Shown here piece after piece: positions 32,089 through 45,021 of a stretch of DNA of 64,000 bases (its first letter is position 1; each line of letters opens with the position of its first letter). Source of the DNA: Nothophaeocryptopus gaeumannii (taxonomy: Eukaryota > Ascomycota > Dothideomycetes > Mycosphaerellales > Mycosphaerellaceae); assembly GCA_031771865.1 (NCBI GenBank), contig JASISA010000010.1:558001-622000 (forward strand), given 5' to 3'. The notes under the pieces are model-generated. The model saw nothing but the letters and a program-made list of their open reading frames with translations, ran no database searches and had not been told where the DNA came from. The position numbers were made by a program, and so were the translations under genes.

Positions 32089-33835
32089 ATGACCCGCCAA
32101 GAATCGATCAAGGACAATGGGGTCGCCAGAGACGTCGAGCTCCCGTTGGAGCCCATCACATCGATCGTCAAGGCTGGAGAGACTGAAGAGTTGAGGGAGG
32201 GATTTAATGTATGGTCTCTAGGATCTCTCTTGGTGTGCCTGATGGCCACCTGGGAGGCCCTTGCGACCGTCGTGACATCGGCTCTCACAAATGGCGGACC
32301 ACCGTGTCTGTTCTACAACTAGTAGGGACACGAAGAACAACAGACCGGGCAGAAGTGACGTTGACACTCTATCACAGCATCATCTCCTTTCTCGGCACGC
32401 TCGCTCTCGCTGCTTCGATGGCGGAGATCGCATCCATCTATCCGACGGCTGGGGGTGAGAAGCCAGCAGAGTATCATCATTACCAGAACACTGACTTGTC
32501 TCTCGCATCATAGGTCAATACCACTGGGTCGGCGCCTTCGCTCCACCCAACATTCGACCCTTCAGCAGCTGGATCACAGGATGGATCAGCATCGGCGGCC
32601 AACTCGCCCTGACAGCGTCTGCTGCACTCTCCGCTGGTCTGCTCTTCCAGGCTTTACTCATCCTCAACAATCCCAGCTACATCCCGCAACGGTGGCACGG
32701 GGTCATGTTCTACTGGCTCATACTTGCATATTCACTGGTCGTCAACGTGTACGGATCGAAGTTCCTGGCAAAAACAAACATCGCAGCTGGTGTGATGCAC
32801 GTCACTGGGTTCGTGATCATCGTGGTCGTTCTCGGTGTCATGACGAAAGACAAGCACACCTCCGCCTACGTCTTCACAGAGTTCAGCAACACAAGCGGCT
32901 GGAGCTCCAACGGCATCAGTTGGCTCGTCGGTCTCCTCTCAATTATCTACCCTTTCCTCGGGTAAGTCTATCCCTCCAAACCCAGTCCTCCTACCTCCCT
33001 CCTCCCTACTAACCTTGACTTCGTCCAGATACGACGCCGCCGCCCACATGTCCGAAGAACTCCCCCGTCCCTCTAAATACGTCCCCATAGCCATGCTCGG
33101 ATCCATAATCATTAACGGTCTCATGGGAATCGTCTTCACAACAGTCCTGCTCTACTGCCTCGGGGATCTTTCAACACTTCTAGAAACCGCCACCGGCTTC
33201 CCATTCGTCCAACTCTATTACAACGTAACCAAGTCGCACGGAGGAGCAACGATCCTGACTCTCTTCCATGCACTCACAGCCGTCGCTGCGAATTCTGCTG
33301 GTTTGACGAGTACGAGTCGAACTGCTTGGGCCTTCGCCCGAGACAGGGCGTTTCCGTTCAGCTCGTACTACTCTCACCTTGGACCGAAGGGGAGTTTGCC
33401 GACGAGAATGTGTATCCTTCTTACCATGCTCCAGTTCCTGCTGGGATTGATATATATCGGAAACACAACCGCTTTCAATGCCGTGTTGAGCATGAGTGTG
33501 TTGGGCATGTACTTGTCGTATGTCTTACCTGTGGGGTTCATGCTGATATATGGGCGACGAGCGGGTTCGAACCACACCGTCGGCTACTTCACTTTGGGGC
33601 GATGGGGTGAGTGCACCATTCAGCTGATTAGTTTGCAGGCCCTGCAGTCAACACCATCGCTCTCGTCTGGGGGACGATTGCTATGCTCTTTAGCATGTTC
33701 CCCAGTTACCAGCCGGTGACGCCACAGAATATGAATTACTCCTCGTTGGTTCTTGGAGGGTGGATGATTGGAGGGGCGATTTATTATTTCATTCTCCAGA
33801 GAAAGCTTTATGAAGGACCAGTTGTGCTCTTGTAG
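32089..33835 (+). CDS. APC-family amino acid/GABA/choline-type permease
   Basis: Exons are 32089-32321, 32378-32454, 32514-32961, 33029-33606 and 33639-33835, giving 510 residues. Every junction restores family sequence, for example GGPPCLFYN-Y-IISFLGTLAL, PTAGG-QYHWVGAFAPP and YPFLG-YDAAAHMSEE. About twelve hydrophobic segments, the AGGQYHW block and the AAAHMSEE motif place it in the fungal amino acid/choline/GABA transporter branch of the APC superfamily, at the plasma membrane or a vacuolar membrane. The N-terminal 40 residues are cytosolic. Intron 4 (33607-33638) is only 32 nt, far shorter than the others (56-67 nt). It still has GTGAGT, a GCTGAT branch and TTGCAG, and removing it restores GRWG-PAVNTIALVWG. 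The substrate is unknown; the divergent amine oxidase favours an amine or GABA-like compound. Confidence 0.88.
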
Positions 33836-33970
33836 CCCTACGACAGATGCGTAGTGTCTGCTCACAGTCAGCTCAAACAGTGCATTGAATCAGACAATCA
33901 AGCACAGGGATCGTTGTAAAAGCATTTCACTTCGCTCGCTAAAGGATACACACCCCCTGTACAAGACCAT

Positions 33971-35902
<1,932 letters not shown>

Positions 35903-37779
35903 GTTGGGGGATAGAGAGAAAAGGAATTGAGAAAGTCCAAAGGAGGAAGGAATACCTACCGGCCGCTTGGTTGCTGGCGATGCGAATCTTATAAAGCTCA
36001 GTCACGATAGTCCAAAAGAGAGATTATCCCTTCATCCGCACCACAAGCAGGGCAATCTGGGTATCGTTCGGGCACGCTATACCTTCCTCTAAACGCGCGG
36101 CGCGTGTGAGCTCTGAGCTACCTTGCAGAAGTGCGGGGGTGGTAAACCTGGAGTACGGGGTAGAGCTAGCGAACCATTGCAGTCCAGCCTCGTCTTGGGA
36201 ATCCTGTGGCTGCTGCTTCCATTGCCCTGGTTCATTTGCAGTGTTTCTATTCGCCTTGATAGCGATCCAGACCCGCGGCAGGCATACGGCGCAGTTCGGC
36301 AATAATGATGTCGACATGCTGGCTTCGATCGACACAGTCATTATGTGATAGTGTGTGAGACATAGCCACCACTGCGGACTGCCCAGAAAACAGTACTTCA
36401 GAAGCGTTTCGGAAGTCCGAAAGATGGTCACGTTGGGCTATTGGGGTGTTGTACGGCAGTCATTGTCATTTCCCGATGTGGTCAGCCGACACATGTGTCG
36501 ACTACGGTTCCTCCTTCCACTGATATGAAGCCTGCCGAGATTGAACTTTGTACCGCTGCACTTGCTCTTCCCATTGGTCCCGTAGGCTTTGGGAGGTTTG
36601 TGCCTCGACCGGTCATTCTCTTGGGCAAGCAGTCCAGTCTCGCGACGTTCAATCAGAGTACAAACATGATCTGGTGTCATATTTGAAATGATCGGGATCT
36701 GTGGAGATCTATAGCGAGATCTCACTGCAGGAACGCGGAAGTGCTGAGTCGCTGAATTGTCCCGCTGGGCTGGACACAATCTAGAGCTTGCTGAAGCGCG
36801 GCTTGAGGTGTAGAGAGCGCCTCTTTTGACGGATTTCCTGTCACACGTGGAAGCCACTCGGAGAAGCTGCTACGATTGGGGTCCAGTACAGCGAATTTGG
36901 ACTTCTTGATGGCCAGTAGACAGGCTTGTTTTCGGCAAGATGTCTATTCCATTGGCGGGACTTTCCAGATACATTAGCCAGCTGCAAAGACCGTCTTCGC
37001 CTCGGGCGGCTCGTTCCCTATGCTCCTCATGCGGTCTGCTCTAGCGAGCAGCGCCAGGACTGATGCCGTTCGTGTTGTGTAAGAGATCATCTGGTCGTGT
37101 CAGGTTCGTGTTGGCTGGTGATTAGTAGCCATCGGAGGACATGTTCGCTCTCTCCTCCCTTCCCACCTCACACTTCTCCGTACCACTACAATGGTACGTG
37201 AGGGGACTGAGCCGGCGCTAGTACTCATTTCGATGCACAAAAGGGTAGTGGACAGAAAAAGGCGATGTTGATGTATGTCGATTGTAAAACATGTTGGCGT
37301 CAGGGGAGACGCGATTGCCCGGCCCCGGTCGTCTCCGACTTCACGCCTCCATCCATCTCCAAACACCTTGCTGGCCACAACAACCGCAACAATGTATCCC
37401 CGGACGCTGTCTGAGCTAGCAGGACGAACATATAACAATCACCGTGATACCATCGTCAGAGTCAAGAAGAACACCATCGCGGAGCTTCTGACCAACAGCT
37501 GCGCCGATGCGGGAACTCCTGCCTTCTGCAACGCCAAGGGCAAACGTGCCCGAGGACTGCATTGCTGCATGCGGTGGCAGCGACAACAACACCTTCTCAC
37601 GACACCTACGAGGAGCAGTCCGGCTTCATCACGTTCTGTACGTCAGCAGTGATCTTGGGAGGTGCGTCGACGTCGCAACAAGTACAAGCCATGTCCATTC
37701 TCTCGTCCATCCCCTCCATTCCTGCCCCTCTCCCGCTTCCTCCCTTCTCCGTAATCAATCCACCGTCTTCCTCACCATC
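35903..37779. other. Divergent intergenic region
   Basis: A 1.88-kb spacer. Frames within 36024-36857 (minus) show no domain. Between 37392 and 37690 three overlapping plus-strand frames each contain a few protein-like segments (a Cys-containing stretch among them), possibly an unrecognised small spliced gene, but I cannot build one that holds together. A perfect 7-bp inverted repeat with a 6-nt loop (CGTACCA/TGGTACG) lies at 37179-37198. Confidence 0.35.
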
Positions 37780-38571
37780 ATGTCCTCCGAAACAATAACC
37801 CACATAGTTCTCTTCAAATACCGCCCCTCGATAACCTGGACCGACTTCGAGTCCCACTTCGCCTCCTTCACAGCCCTCCGCACAAAATGCCTCCGCAACG
37901 GAAAACCATACATGCTCTCCCTCCGCATGGGCAAAAACCGCAGCTGGGAACCTTTCTCAAAAGGCCTGACCCACGGTTTCGTCCTCGAATTTGCATCCCA
38001 AGATGACCTCGATTATTACCTAACCGAAGATCCTGTGCATTTGGAATTTTCGAAAAATGCTGCGCCGTTTGTGGAGGATAGTGTTGTTGTTGATATTCGA
38101 GATGGGATACTCTTCGGTCCAGCAGCTCCGCATCCACTATCCAAACAATCCAATTCATACTCTGGAAGCTGTCATTGTGGAGCTCTGGCGTGGGTAGCGA
38201 AGCTGGAAAAAGCAGAACATATTCTCTGCCATTGCAGGACCTGCCAACAACTCAGCGGCGGTCCGTATAGCTGCAATCAAATCATCCCCAGATCCGATCT
38301 CGTCGTGACCAAAGGCGAGCCGAAAGTCTATACGTACCAAGGAGCCAGCGGAAAAGACGTGCGATGTTATTTCTGTGGGAATTGCACGAGTCACATCTAT
38401 CATCATCAGGATGCCATGCCGGAGAAGGTGATCGTGAGAACATTGCTTCTCGAGGGAGGGGCACATATGCAAGCTGCCGGAGAAATCTTTGCGGAAGGGA
38501 GGTTAGGATGGGTGAGGGAGTTGCAAGAGAGTATCGTTACGCCGGAGAGTGGGAGTGAGAGGAGTGCTTGA
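37780..38571 (+). CDS. Two-domain Dabb (A/B barrel) - GFA/CENP-V-fold protein
   Basis: A 263-residue intronless gene starting MSSETITHIVLFKYRPSIT. Residues 1-110 are a stress-responsive alpha/beta barrel (Dabb) domain: HIVLFKYRP opening, LRMGKNRSWEPFSKGLTHGF middle, and EDPVHLEFSKNAAPFVEDSVVVDI ending. Residues 125-250 are a glutathione-dependent formaldehyde-activating (GFA/CENP-V) zinc domain. Its Cys are at 131 and 133 (GSCHCGALAW), 150, 152 and 155 (CHCRTCQQLSGGPYS), and 196, 199 and 202 (CYFCGNC). Both halves are usually separate small proteins. The ATG at 37780 is the natural Dabb start; an upstream in-frame extension is not conserved-looking. The GFA half binds zinc and may act on glutathione adducts or have no enzyme activity. 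The substrate of the fusion is unknown. Confidence 0.85.
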   Translation: MSSETITHIVLFKYRPSITWTDFESHFASFTALRTKCLRNGKPYMLSLRMGKNRSWEPFSKGLTHGFVLEFASQDDLDYYLTEDPVHLEFSKNAAPFVEDSVVVDIRDGILFGPAAPHPLSKQSNSYSGSCHCGALAWVAKLEKAEHILCHCRTCQQLSGGPYSCNQIIPRSDLVVTKGEPKVYTYQGASGKDVRCYFCGNCTSHIYHHQDAMPEKVIVRTLLLEGGAHMQAAGEIFAEGRLGWVRELQESIVTPESGSERSA

Positions 38572-38818
38572 GGCAGGGAATTGGGCTGAAGAGAGAGAGG
38601 AAGGTGGGTTGGAGAGATTTGAAGAAAGTCGTGTATTGCATCAAGATCCAAGATCGAAAGGGTATCCAAAACAAACAGACTGCACGTTTTGCGGCCTCAA
38701 CAAGAATTTAACGCCATCCTGTAGCGAACGTTCAACTTCAGCTGCGCCTCCCGCCATGCCCATAAATGACCGATTGCAACGCAGAAGAGTCCGTAGCTAT
38801 GGTTTGTTCAGCTCGCTA

Positions 38819-40609
38819 CTACTGACCTGCGGCTTCATCCTTCTCCGCCAACGGCTGATACTGCTGTTCCTGATCCCACCAAGGCACCTTAATTCTCAAC
38901 CGACTCCGCTGAACCGCCCAGCCAGCGAGCAGAATCGCAGCACAGAAGAGAAAGCCTCCCACAAAAGCAAGAAAAGCTTCAACAGAATAGAATCCCTGCT
39001 CCTCCTTGGCAGGAGTGATCAGCTGCTCAGCAACCTGCTGTAACCACAACTCTTCTTCCGCTACATCCGGCGTCATCCGATCTTCCGGAGGTTGCGTTTC
39101 TTTGACTTCCGATTTACCAATGACTGTTCCGTCCTTACCCAGAGCTTCCACAAAGACATATCTCGCGAAACTGTTATATGAGAGTGAAGTTTCAAAACCC
39201 TTCTTCTCCTTCGATGCGATAAGAACCTTCGGCGCCGCTCCAGTAGTTGCGTTCGTCTTATACAAATTCCAGGAAGCAACTTCCGTGGCTCCATTCCAGC
39301 TAACATAGATCTGCGTATGTGTAGCGTTGAAGGTGTTGTATGCGTATGCAACAACGTCTGGTGGATCCAGCGGACGGCCAACAAATTCGTACTTGTAGCT
39401 CCGGTACGTGCCCAGCCATTTGGCCAGCATACGAGCTTGCATAAGCATCGTCCCATCTGGCGAGTGTTCAGACACCAAGGAATGCTCGGACCAGCCCATG
39501 AAGACATGATCATTTTCCATGAGCTGGAAAGACCCACGTCGGTGTGAGTATCCTCCGGGACCATCTGGGTGATCGTAGTGGTTGAGGAGCGTTACTTGCA
39601 TATGCCTCTCGTCTATGGCGGCACGGATTCCGCGCGAGAAGTTACTGGTCGGCGTTTGAGGATCTTCGCCTTTCGCGTTGTCCAAAAAAGTAATCATGGT
39701 ATGCGTCTCATTTTGTGAGCGGCATCTGACATCATGCTGTCTGGAAAAGTTGAGACCAAACATCTCGAAGTCATTTTTTCGGCCTCCCAGGCGCCAGACG
39801 ATGGATCCATCCTTCTTCGAGATTTTGTAGATTGTGTCTGTGTGGCGAGCAGATAGCAAGAAGTTTCCATCGGGACAAATGTCAATAGCGTTCGCATGAA
39901 GGAAGTCCCATTTGTGACATCGCTTCTCTGCCGGGCCGTACACGAATTTGGAGTCGTCGAAAGGTATGTGTCCGTAACTCGTCCAGTTGAACGTAGTCTT
40001 CCAAGTTTCCGTATCAAGCTGCTCAAAGCCCTGAAATGTACCCTCACATTCGCCATCGTCCATACCAGTGACCTTCGACATTGCTTTGGTAGCATTGCGT
40101 GTACTGCTTGTCAAAGACAGCGCATACCTTCCGTTCTCGACGAAGTTGAGATCATGCATGTTCAAATTATCGATTGGCACATACTCGATGACTCGGAAAG
40201 AGTCATCCAGCAGGATAGCCGCATGGAGTTCGGGTCTGATCAGTGATATCACTCTCTTGCCCCGTACCATGCTGATTCTTAGGTCCATAATGCTCATGTT
40301 CCCAAATTGCTCGGCGCCGCTCCATATCAGGTCTCCGGTCTGATCGTAGATGTGTGGACCGATGAAACCCTCGCCAGGCTTAGTCTGCCCTATGTGTGCG
40401 TATGGCGATGTGAATATGTATCCTGGGGAGAGGCTCTCCTGGTCATAAATCGTAACATTCAATTTTGGAGCCTTTAGCTCTGGACGTGTGACGAAGTTGT
40501 ACAATGAGTGCGTAGGTGGTATCTTGTTCTCGGCAAGTGCGAATTCGATGAGACCAATCGTGTGTAATGAAGCTAGAAGAAGTGAGTTCTGCCATATCCG
40601 GAAGGCCAT
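38819..40609 (-). CDS. Arylsulfotransferase (ASST)-family membrane protein
   Basis: A 596-residue intronless gene. It has a signal peptide (MAFRIWQNSLLLASLHTIGLIEFALAE), a long extracytoplasmic region, a C-terminal membrane segment near 547-570 (FLAFVGGFLFCAAILLAGW) and a short cytosolic tail (RSRLRIKVPWWDQEQ). The body reads as a beta-propeller. It includes HDLNFVENGRYALSL, KWDFLHANAIDICPDGNFLL, ISKKDGSIVWRLGG and FSRQHDVRC, the hallmark strands of the fungal arylsulfotransferase family (PF14269 type). Many NxT/S sites fit a glycosylated secretory-pathway protein. Bacterial ASST moves sulfate between phenols via an active-site His; in fungi activity is unproven. It is convergent with the Dabb-GFA gene (stops 247 nt apart). 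Confidence 0.85.
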   Translation of the reverse strand: MAFRIWQNSLLLASLHTIGLIEFALAENKIPPTHSLYNFVTRPELKAPKLNVTIYDQESLSPGYIFTSPYAHIGQTKPGEGFIGPHIYDQTGDLIWSGAEQFGNMSIMDLRISMVRGKRVISLIRPELHAAILLDDSFRVIEYVPIDNLNMHDLNFVENGRYALSLTSSTRNATKAMSKVTGMDDGECEGTFQGFEQLDTETWKTTFNWTSYGHIPFDDSKFVYGPAEKRCHKWDFLHANAIDICPDGNFLLSARHTDTIYKISKKDGSIVWRLGGRKNDFEMFGLNFSRQHDVRCRSQNETHTMITFLDNAKGEDPQTPTSNFSRGIRAAIDERHMQVTLLNHYDHPDGPGGYSHRRGSFQLMENDHVFMGWSEHSLVSEHSPDGTMLMQARMLAKWLGTYRSYKYEFVGRPLDPPDVVAYAYNTFNATHTQIYVSWNGATEVASWNLYKTNATTGAAPKVLIASKEKKGFETSLSYNSFARYVFVEALGKDGTVIGKSEVKETQPPEDRMTPDVAEEELWLQQVAEQLITPAKEEQGFYSVEAFLAFVGGFLFCAAILLAGWAVQRSRLRIKVPWWDQEQQYQPLAEKDEAAGQ

Positions 40610-41791
40610 GGCTACATAGCCTATAAAGAACGACTGTAGTGAGTAAGACTGGAAAGATGGTGAGCATGCAATGTGAGAAGGAAATCACGCAAGACACGAA
40701 GAGCAACAGCAGCAAACAAAATGGCGTAGGACAGAAGATATGTAACCTTTACCCGTTATCTTCCCCTATGCGACAGACCTGACGTCTGTCATGCGCTTGC
40801 CGGTTGAGAGTTCCTGCGGTTCATGGCCGAGCTGGAACCTGTGAAACAACATCCATTTTGTGAAGAAAGCCGACCTCCGGCCTGAGGGCGTACGAAGCGT
40901 GACAGGCAAGACAGGTGCAAGAGGCCAAGAGGCAGGAAAGGATCTGGGGCGTCCGGTGGTTCGAGGCTGCCCAATTGGAACAGCGCTCATGCGAAGCGAG
41001 GAATATCTTGGCATGAACTTCGGGTTAGCGGGACTCGCTCCATCCTGCGAATAGGATGGCCAAGACGGACGTGAAAGCCGTGTAATTTGGGAGTCGGAGA
41101 GATAGGGACCATGTTCACGGCCAAAGGCTCGCCTTATTAGATCTGTCGGAAGATAGGTATGAGTCTCGGAGAAAGCTGATGTCCCACGTCCTAGGAGTTC
41201 GGCCAGGGCAGAAGTTGTGATGCACGGAAAGAAGGCAACATGGTTGTCTCGTAGCTCATAGGACACAGCGCTGTCAGCAGATGTCGAGGAGGAGACGCTT
41301 TGGAGGTGTATATGGAGAGCCGTTGCGCCACGGTCTTGTCAACCACGGTGCGGGTTCGTCTCCTGCACGACGTGGAGGCCCCTTCTTTGTACCGGACGGC
41401 AAGTGATCAGCAACGCCGGCGTAGATCATCGAGCTGTACGACCTCGCCGACGATGTGTGACATGTGTTGGAGGTGATACCAAAGTTGATGCGCAGCAAAC
41501 AAAGCAGATGCACGACGTGCCTTGAGGAAGGCGCAGAAAACTCCATGCTCAGAACTTCGGACTATGGGATGAGAACAACCCTCCTCCAAGTGGATACCCC
41601 TGTCAGCGACAGCCATTAGCGCCCGTCGTCAGACAGTCCAAGCATACATCGAACAGACATCAACGAGTTCACATGAACAGCATAAGGAAGCAAGACCATC
41701 TTACAACGCCTACAACGCCTACTCACGTACGATTGAGCATCTCAAGCACCACCTAGACCATCATCCAGTCTCGCTCACCTATACCTTCGAC
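40610..41791. other. Intergenic region, no gene seen
   Basis: A 1.18-kb spacer between two minus-strand genes. A 166-codon frame at 40766-41266 (minus) has no recognisable domain and is probably chance. A tRNA T-arm-like sequence near 41350 was examined and rejected. Confidence 0.4.
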
Positions 41792-43663
41792 TCAAGCAAA
41801 CCCCAACACCTTCTGCAGCTCCCCCAACACCCCAAACAACTGATTATCATGATACTTCCTAGCAATCACCTGAACGTTGATAGGCGCCCTCTCAAACCCT
41901 CCCTCATCCCACATCTCCTTCACATGCTTGCACTTCTCGCTCAGTGGAACATATTCCTTCGCATACTTCTCGTCAATATAAGCCTGCACGAGCTCCTCTT
42001 GAACAGGCAGCGGCAACTTGTCGGCTCCAGACAGAGGAGCCTCAGTAGCAGGCGTCGTGGTCGAGGTGGCGGTATACCCAGTGTGCGTAAAGTGAGATTT
42101 CAGGGCTTCGGATTGGACAGCAAGGGGGAGCTTTTCCACTCCCTTCAGGTTGGGAGCGTCCTCAACTTTGATAGGCGTTGGTATAACCATCCCCGGATAA
42201 TCCACATAATTCCAAAGTTTGGTATAATTCCAGTAATACGCCGTATCATGCTTACTTGCCGGGCCCACAAAGCATGGCGCAATGACGAAGTCAACGTCTT
42301 GCTTCTCCCAGTCTTCGATGAAAGCGCAGCGAAAATTGTCCCTATCGACCCTCATCGCACTCACCTCCGACGCGGTCTTTTCGCGTTCGGGGCCGTCGGG
42401 ATCATCCAATGATTGCGTGACAGGGGAAAGGACAGTCTTCGTGAGAGCATGCATAGGTTCTTCCGTCAACGCCAGAGCTTTCTTCGTGGGGAGGCCGGCA
42501 TCGGGCCAGTACGCTTGACTGATGAGACGATATGCTTCATCGGCTCTATACGGTTTGAAAGGTTTGAGTTGGAAGTCAGAATTTCTGAGGAGTTTCGTTT
42601 GGACCCAGTCAAGTGCCTTCAGGACGGGTGGTTGGGGCGCGATGACACCGTCGTTGAGCATGATGCCTATCTTGATAGGCTTGGAAGGAAGAGGTGTAGA
42701 GAGACCGGTCCAGGGGATTGGGATCACGCGGGGATCGTGGAGGTGTTGTTTCGAGTCGATAAGGACGTTCATAAAGAGCTCGCAGTCCCGGAGGGAGCGG
42801 CACATCGGCCCCGTGGAGCAGAGGACATTGAGTTCGGCGGGGAAGCCGAGTGGGAGGAAGCCTTTCATGGAGAGGGTGTAGCTGGTGGGTTTGAAGCCGA
42901 AGATGCCACAGAACGCTGAGGGCCCTCGGACTGAGCCACCGATGTCTGTACCCAGTCCAAGGACGGAGGCTTTCATGGCGATGAGAGCAGACTCGCCCCC
43001 TGTTGATCCACCGGCGGAGAGATTGATGTTGTGCGGATTCAGAGTGCGGCCCATCCAGCTATCGGTCTCAAGATGCATGATCCCTTGAGGTTGATTGGTC
43101 TTGACGTAGAACACTGCTCCTGCTTGGCGAAGGACCGATACCATCAGGCTATCCTCCTCGTTGTACGTACGTGTCGAGAGATACCCGTAGCTAGAATAGT
43201 GGCCTTTCAAAGCCATGTGCTCCTTAACACTCACTGGTACACCATGAAGAGGACCGACAGTCTTTCCATTATTCTCCAGATACTCATCCAGCCATCTCGC
43301 TCGTTCAACTGCCTCGTCTACAAAGTACTGAGTCAGGCAGCAGGTCAATTGATGGGCGATAGCTGCTCGTTTGGCGAAAGCAATAGCGACTTCAGTTGCA
43401 GTGAACGTCTTCTTCGCGATTGCTTGTGCAAGAGATGTGGCATCATACTGTTCCGTGATGTTCTTTTCTTGACAAGTGAGGATGCTGGACTTAAGCGGGA
43501 TAGACGTCACGTCCTTCGGCAGATTCTTGAAGATCTCGTCAGGGAGGTAGTATTTCTTTGGAATCGAATCGGCCAACTGATCAAGCAATGCGGCTCGGGT
43601 TTTTTCAAATTCCGGCGTACCCTTTGGTACACCAACTGGCTGTAGCACTTGCATCTTGCCCAT
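41792..43663 (-). CDS. Amidase-signature (AS) family hydrolase
   Basis: A 623-residue intronless gene starting MGKMQVLQPVG. It carries the Ser-cisSer-Lys triad of the amidase-signature family: Lys147 in PVSVKEH, cis-Ser220 in AGGSTGGES and nucleophile Ser244 in GTDIGGSVRGP. The 24-residue spacing between the two serines matches fatty-acid amide hydrolase. The family includes acetamidase, FAAH-like and indole-acetamide hydrolases; fungal intracellular members of this length (about 550-630) are usually called acetamidase/formamidase-type. A Thr/Ala/Pro-rich insertion near residues 540-570 (TATSTTTPATEAP) is unusual and probably a surface loop. No signal peptide is seen. It releases ammonia from amides; the actual substrate is unknown. 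Confidence 0.9.
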   Translation of the reverse strand: MGKMQVLQPVGVPKGTPEFEKTRAALLDQLADSIPKKYYLPDEIFKNLPKDVTSIPLKSSILTCQEKNITEQYDATSLAQAIAKKTFTATEVAIAFAKRAAIAHQLTCCLTQYFVDEAVERARWLDEYLENNGKTVGPLHGVPVSVKEHMALKGHYSSYGYLSTRTYNEEDSLMVSVLRQAGAVFYVKTNQPQGIMHLETDSWMGRTLNPHNINLSAGGSTGGESALIAMKASVLGLGTDIGGSVRGPSAFCGIFGFKPTSYTLSMKGFLPLGFPAELNVLCSTGPMCRSLRDCELFMNVLIDSKQHLHDPRVIPIPWTGLSTPLPSKPIKIGIMLNDGVIAPQPPVLKALDWVQTKLLRNSDFQLKPFKPYRADEAYRLISQAYWPDAGLPTKKALALTEEPMHALTKTVLSPVTQSLDDPDGPEREKTASEVSAMRVDRDNFRCAFIEDWEKQDVDFVIAPCFVGPASKHDTAYYWNYTKLWNYVDYPGMVIPTPIKVEDAPNLKGVEKLPLAVQSEALKSHFTHTGYTATSTTTPATEAPLSGADKLPLPVQEELVQAYIDEKYAKEYVPLSEKCKHVKEMWDEGGFERAPINVQVIARKYHDNQLFGVLGELQKVLGFA

Positions 43664-44176
43664 GTTAATCACCCTCGTAGCTGCTATTGGATCCTATGGC
43701 TGTTCGCTGTCTGATGAGATTTCGCTGGAGGGGCAGAACCAAGATGGGAGGGAAATGACCGTGCTTCGCACATTCAATGTGATATGGCCGCCGGCGTTCT
43801 TGAGGGGTTCAGATGGTATAGCTTCAAGATCCTAGTGAGGTCTAGATACATACCTGGTACCCAGCAGGGGTATGAATCTTGAGCTCCGCATGCGACTCCT
43901 CTTCACCAATATTGCGACGAACACTGATCCCTCCTCGAGCTGGAAACGACCGTCGATATGGCGGACGTGTGACAAAGCGGGAATCGAGACCTATTCGTGA
44001 TCGCCCGAGAATCGTGTCTGAGCCTTGCCTCAGCAGCAGCAGTCATGAAGTCTCGGTTTTGGCTGGGTGATAGGCAATGGCTTGGGCTCTTCTCGCAAAA
44101 AAGGGAGGTCTTGCCCAGTATGATAGACTGAAGATGCAGCCTCTGTACAAATGATGTAGTACACTTGGGGTATCCT
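43664..44176. other. Intergenic spacer between two minus-strand genes
   Basis: About 0.5 kb: the amidase promoter and the bS18m 3' flank. Nothing else is seen. Confidence 0.45.
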
Positions 44177-45021
44177 TCAGTACCCGCCTCGACCCCCTCC
44201 CCTGTCTATCTCAAATCTCAGAAGCTCGGGATGACGATTTGTGCCTGGCATGAGTATGCCAACTCCCATGGCTCTTCGAATGGCCTTGGCCATTCTTCGT
44301 TGATTGACCGGCCGTAGGTTGGTGTCATTGCTGTGTTTTATGCGCCCCATCTCGGTGATGTACTCGGACATTATGCTGAAGTTCTACCGTTCCAAGTCAG
44401 CTCGCAACATTTTCTGTCCCATAAGGCAAGTCCTACCTTATAATGATGCAGCGGATTGATATTCAGCTGGTCCAGTACGTCGACCTTCGGCTTAGGCTTT
44501 CTCCTCGCTTTCTTCCATTTGCCAAATTCCTGACCTGTCAGGTCGTGAGGCGCATATACATCACCTGGCTTCCATCTCCTATGCACCATCTGCTTCTCTA
44601 GATCCTGGCGGTTCCACCCACGCTCTTGATCCAACAACATCTGTCGTTGCATACGCGATTGTCTAGATGCGTTTGCCTCTCTAATTGCCCCTTCAGCGAT
44701 ACTGAACGAACCGGGTGTTCTTGCTGGTGTCGATGTCGTCTGAGGGGTAGATCCCAGAGTATCGTCTAATGTAGTGGTGGGCGTAGGACGGCGAGGCTGA
44801 GGTCTATCTCTATTCTGGTCGCGATTGCTTTGCATGAGATCTGTATGCTATCAGTTATGTCGCGTGATACTGGCATTGGGCCTGAATTCACCAGCGAAAG
44901 CCGCTGTCGCATTCTGCGGCTGCTGACGCTGCGGCGGAGTGGTGCTGATGGTGCGGCGACATTGTTGGCACAGCGTCGACGGCCGTATCGCTAGCCGTCG
45001 AAATGCTGATTCGAGCGACAT
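44177..45021 (-). CDS. RSM18: Mitochondrial small-subunit ribosomal protein bS18m
   Basis: Exons on the minus strand are 45021-44892, 44840-44437 and 44383-44177, giving 246 residues; introns are 51 and 53 nt. The start MSLESAFRRLAIRPSTLCQQ is an Arg-rich, acid-poor mitochondrial targeting sequence. The middle is disordered. The C-terminal part carries the S18 core: NPLHHYK-NFSIMSEYITEMGRIK, then TNLRPVNQRRMAKAIRRAMG and GTNRHPELL. The second junction falls exactly inside this core and restores it. bS18m binds the platform of the mitochondrial 37S subunit. It is transcribed divergently from a CIA84-like mitochondrial gene, with 247 nt between starts. Confidence 0.9.

Noticed and set aside
33560..33576. 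GGTTCGAACC sequence resembling a tRNA B box
   Set aside because: It lies inside a well-supported permease exon and has no other tRNA parts.
37392..37652. Possible small Cys-containing protein upstream of the Dabb-GFA gene
   Set aside because: Protein-like pieces lie in three overlapping frames, but no set of splice sites joins them convincingly.
40766..41266. 166-codon minus-strand frame
   Set aside because: No recognisable domain, no signal or membrane segment, codon usage like chance frames in the same region.
41285..41378. tRNA-like segment with a T-arm (GCGGG TTCGTCT CCTGC) and a partial acceptor-stem match
   Set aside because: No D-arm, no proper anticodon loop (no purine at 37) and a mismatched acceptor stem; the T-arm resemblance is probably chance.
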